Assembly: GCA_036703315.1 (NCBI GenBank) | Contig: DATNPH010000169.1 | Span: 1-24,176, forward strand | Direction: 5' to 3' | Length of the DNA stretch: 24,176 bases | Source: DATNPH01 sp036703315 | Lineage (GTDB): Bacteria; Cyanobacteriota; Cyanobacteriia; Cyanobacteriales; Coleofasciculaceae | Part shown: positions 22,711 through 24,176 of the stretch, piece after piece | Layout of the letters: every line of letters begins with the position of its first letter | How positions within the stretch are numbered: the first letter of the stretch is position 1 | The notes under the pieces: model-generated | Seen by the model: only the letters and a program-made list of their open reading frames with translations | Databases searched by the model: none | What the model was told of the DNA's origin: nothing | Program-made: the position numbers and the translations under genes

Positions 22711-22751
22711 CATCCTTCGTAGTCAAGTTTGTATTTAAGGGAATTACTATC

Positions 22752-23537
22752 ATGACTCAGCAACCATCTCTTCCTCTTGAGGATAGTAACCAATCGACCG
22801 CTCAAAAACCAGCAATCATTGCCGAAAACGTTCAAAAATGGTACAGCAACAAGTTTCATGTGTTGCGCGGCGTTAGCCTTACCGTAAATCGGGGGGAGGT
22901 GGTTGTGGTTATGGGACCGTCGGGTTCTGGTAAGTCAACGTTTATCCGTACCTTTAATGCGTTAGAGGAGTACCAGCAGGGACGAATTGAAATTGATGGT
23001 ATTGAACTATCCCACGATATCCGAAACATTGACGCGATTCGCCGGGAAGTCGGGATGGTGTTTCAGCAATTTAATTTGTTTCCTCACCTAACAGTCCTGA
23101 AAAATGTGACCCTATCACCGATTTGGGTACGGCGTTGGCCGAAAAAGAAGGCAGAAGAAGTGGCGATGCAGTTATTAGAGCGAGTTGGAATTTTAGAGCA
23201 GGCAAATAAGTATCCCGGTCAACTCTCTGGGGGTCAGCAGCAGCGAGTAGCGATCGCACGCGCCCTAGCCATGCAACCGAAGATTATGCTGTTTGATGAA
23301 CCCACCTCTGCTCTTGACCCAGAGATGGTAAGGGAAGTGCTAGATACAATGCGATCGCTAGCTCAGACGGGGATGACAATGGTTGTTGTTACCCATGAAG
23401 TCGGTTTCGCCCGTGAGGTTGCAGATCGAATTGTGCTGATGGACGGTGGCGTTTTAGTGGAAGAAGCTCAACCCAAAGAATTTTTCCAGAATCCTAAAGA
23501 AGAGCGCACCCGCAAGTTCCTGTCTCAAATTCTCTAG
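22752..23537 (+). CDS. bgtA: Amino-acid ABC transporter ATP-binding protein
   Basis: A 261-residue ATPase that powers the NatFGH-type uptake system. Walker A is GPSGSGKST, the Q-loop FQQFNLFPHLTV, the ABC signature LSGGQQQR, Walker B IMLFDEPTSALDP and the switch His in VVVTHEV. All are intact. It resembles GlnQ/AapP/BgtA proteins of polar amino-acid transporters; in Anabaena one BgtA serves two transporters. AGGGAA nine bases before the ATG is a good ribosome-binding site. It is the last gene of the operon, convergent with the next gene; a clear terminator was not seen in the 36-bp gap. Confidence 0.92.
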   Translation: MTQQPSLPLEDSNQSTAQKPAIIAENVQKWYSNKFHVLRGVSLTVNRGEVVVVMGPSGSGKSTFIRTFNALEEYQQGRIEIDGIELSHDIRNIDAIRREVGMVFQQFNLFPHLTVLKNVTLSPIWVRRWPKKKAEEVAMQLLERVGILEQANKYPGQLSGGQQQRVAIARALAMQPKIMLFDEPTSALDPEMVREVLDTMRSLAQTGMTMVVVTHEVGFAREVADRIVLMDGGVLVEEAQPKEFFQNPKEERTRKFLSQIL

Positions 23538-23573
23538 AGCGTCGGTCAAGTAATAAAAATTTGGGTAAAGATA

Positions 23574-24155
23574 TTATTTCTCAGTAGGTGGGAAAGTTTG
23601 TGGCGGTATCTGCTCATAAACAGAAGGAGCTACAGGTGGATTTTTCGTTGACTGGGTAATAATTTTTGATACGAAAGTGTAAGCGAAATACGAAGGGATG
23701 ACAATTACCGTTATGGCGGCGATCGCACCTAAGAAAGTTAGTGGCGTAAATGATGAACCGTAATGGCTGCGATACGGATCATAGGAAAGCTGTTCTGCAT
23801 CAAGAATGTTGCGTAATGCAATCAGCCGCTTGAATCTTACCCGTCGGTTATCGAGTTTTTCTAACAGAATCCAGCCTGCTGTTGCCTCCTCTTGGCATAG
23901 CTTTTCCAAGACATCGGGATCGCGAAACAGGTCGCGATTGGCGCGGACAATTTTAAATTCCCAACCAACTAGCTGCGGGTCTGAAGGCATTGGCGACGAA
24001 CGACTAGGAGAGTTAACCGTCGTCTTGCCCTGCATCGGTTTTTCCGAGTCCGCGTCCGAGTCTGCTCTTGATTCAAAACCGGTCAAAATTTCTTCCTCCT
24101 CCTGCTGTTGCTGACTGGTAAGCTTCTCTCGCCAGCGCAGCCATCCACTCCCCAC
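23574..24155 (-). CDS. Unknown single-helix membrane protein (start uncertain, may continue past window)
   Basis: The frame runs from GTG 24155 for 193 residues but is still open to the window edge (…LGWQSVVGSGWLRWREK), so the true start may lie outside. The N-terminal part is polar and Gln/Glu/Ser-rich (about 1-60). A conserved-looking domain follows, LVGWEFKIVRANRDLFRDP...GWILLEKLDNRRVRFKR (about 61-115). Then come one hydrophobic helix (about 140-163, TFLGAIAAITVIVIPSYFAYTFV) and a Pro-rich tail. This resembles uncharacterised cyanobacterial proteins; no function is proposed. Confidence 0.7.
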   Translation of the reverse strand: MGSGWLRWREKLTSQQQQEEEEILTGFESRADSDADSEKPMQGKTTVNSPSRSSPMPSDPQLVGWEFKIVRANRDLFRDPDVLEKLCQEEATAGWILLEKLDNRRVRFKRLIALRNILDAEQLSYDPYRSHYGSSFTPLTFLGAIAAITVIVIPSYFAYTFVSKIITQSTKNPPVAPSVYEQIPPQTFPPTEK

Positions 24156-24176
24156 TACCGACTGCCAACCAAGATT

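Overview
The window is a piece of a cyanobacterial chromosome. HIP1 octamers (GCGATCGC) occur roughly once per kilobase outside the central element, and several genes belong to cyanobacterial families (DUF3122-like protein, YwiC-like membrane protein, Nat-type amino-acid transporter). The intergenic spacers and short repeats suggest a large-genome filamentous form; that last point is inference.

Left flank (1-7486). A partial YwiC-like membrane protein, a DUF3122-type secreted protein, signal peptidase I (lepB) and a two-helix coiled-coil protein of unknown function come first. A leftward operon follows: MerR-type regulator, carboxymuconolactone-decarboxylase-like protein, SAM methyltransferase and aldo/keto reductase. 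Two near-identical operator palindromes lie at its promoter and inside it, and two copies of a hairpin repeat flank the cassette. A HAD-type protein ends this section.

Centre (about 7511-13675): the main discovery. A 6.2-kb IscB (ISC/HEARO) mobile element sits inside a pyridoxamine-phosphate-oxidase-like (PPOX) gene, whose reading frame is restored if the element is removed. The element carries terminal hairpins, a structured region matching the position and size of an IscB omega-RNA (HEARO RNA), and an intact iscB with all RuvC and HNH catalytic residues. The omega-RNA region is split by a group II intron (7629-12176). That intron's maturase ORF is itself split after its first 38-45 codons by a second group II intron (8384-10522) carrying its own maturase. 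Both introns have a GTGCG 5' end, a 34-nt domain V with an AGC triad and GAAA loop, and a domain VI with a bulged A seven nucleotides from the 3' junction. Removing the inner intron restores the outer maturase frame exactly; removing the outer intron joins the two halves of the omega-RNA. The result is four nested layers: host gene, RNA-guided nuclease element, intron, intron. No HIP1 site was seen across the element.

Right flank (14132-24176). A GNAT acetyltransferase and the RNA ligase RtcB (leftward) are followed by a methyltransferase-HAD pair, tRNA-Ala(CGC), a small conserved protein and a strong terminator. A complete polar amino-acid ABC transporter of the NatFGH/BgtA type then runs natF-natG-natH-bgtA. 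The window ends in a leftward membrane protein of unknown function that may continue past the edge.

How the central parts would work together: outer-intron splicing needs its maturase; that maturase needs inner-intron splicing, or a readthrough ORF through domains V/VI; and only fully spliced RNA would give IscB a contiguous guide RNA. This chain is inferred from the layout and has not been demonstrated.
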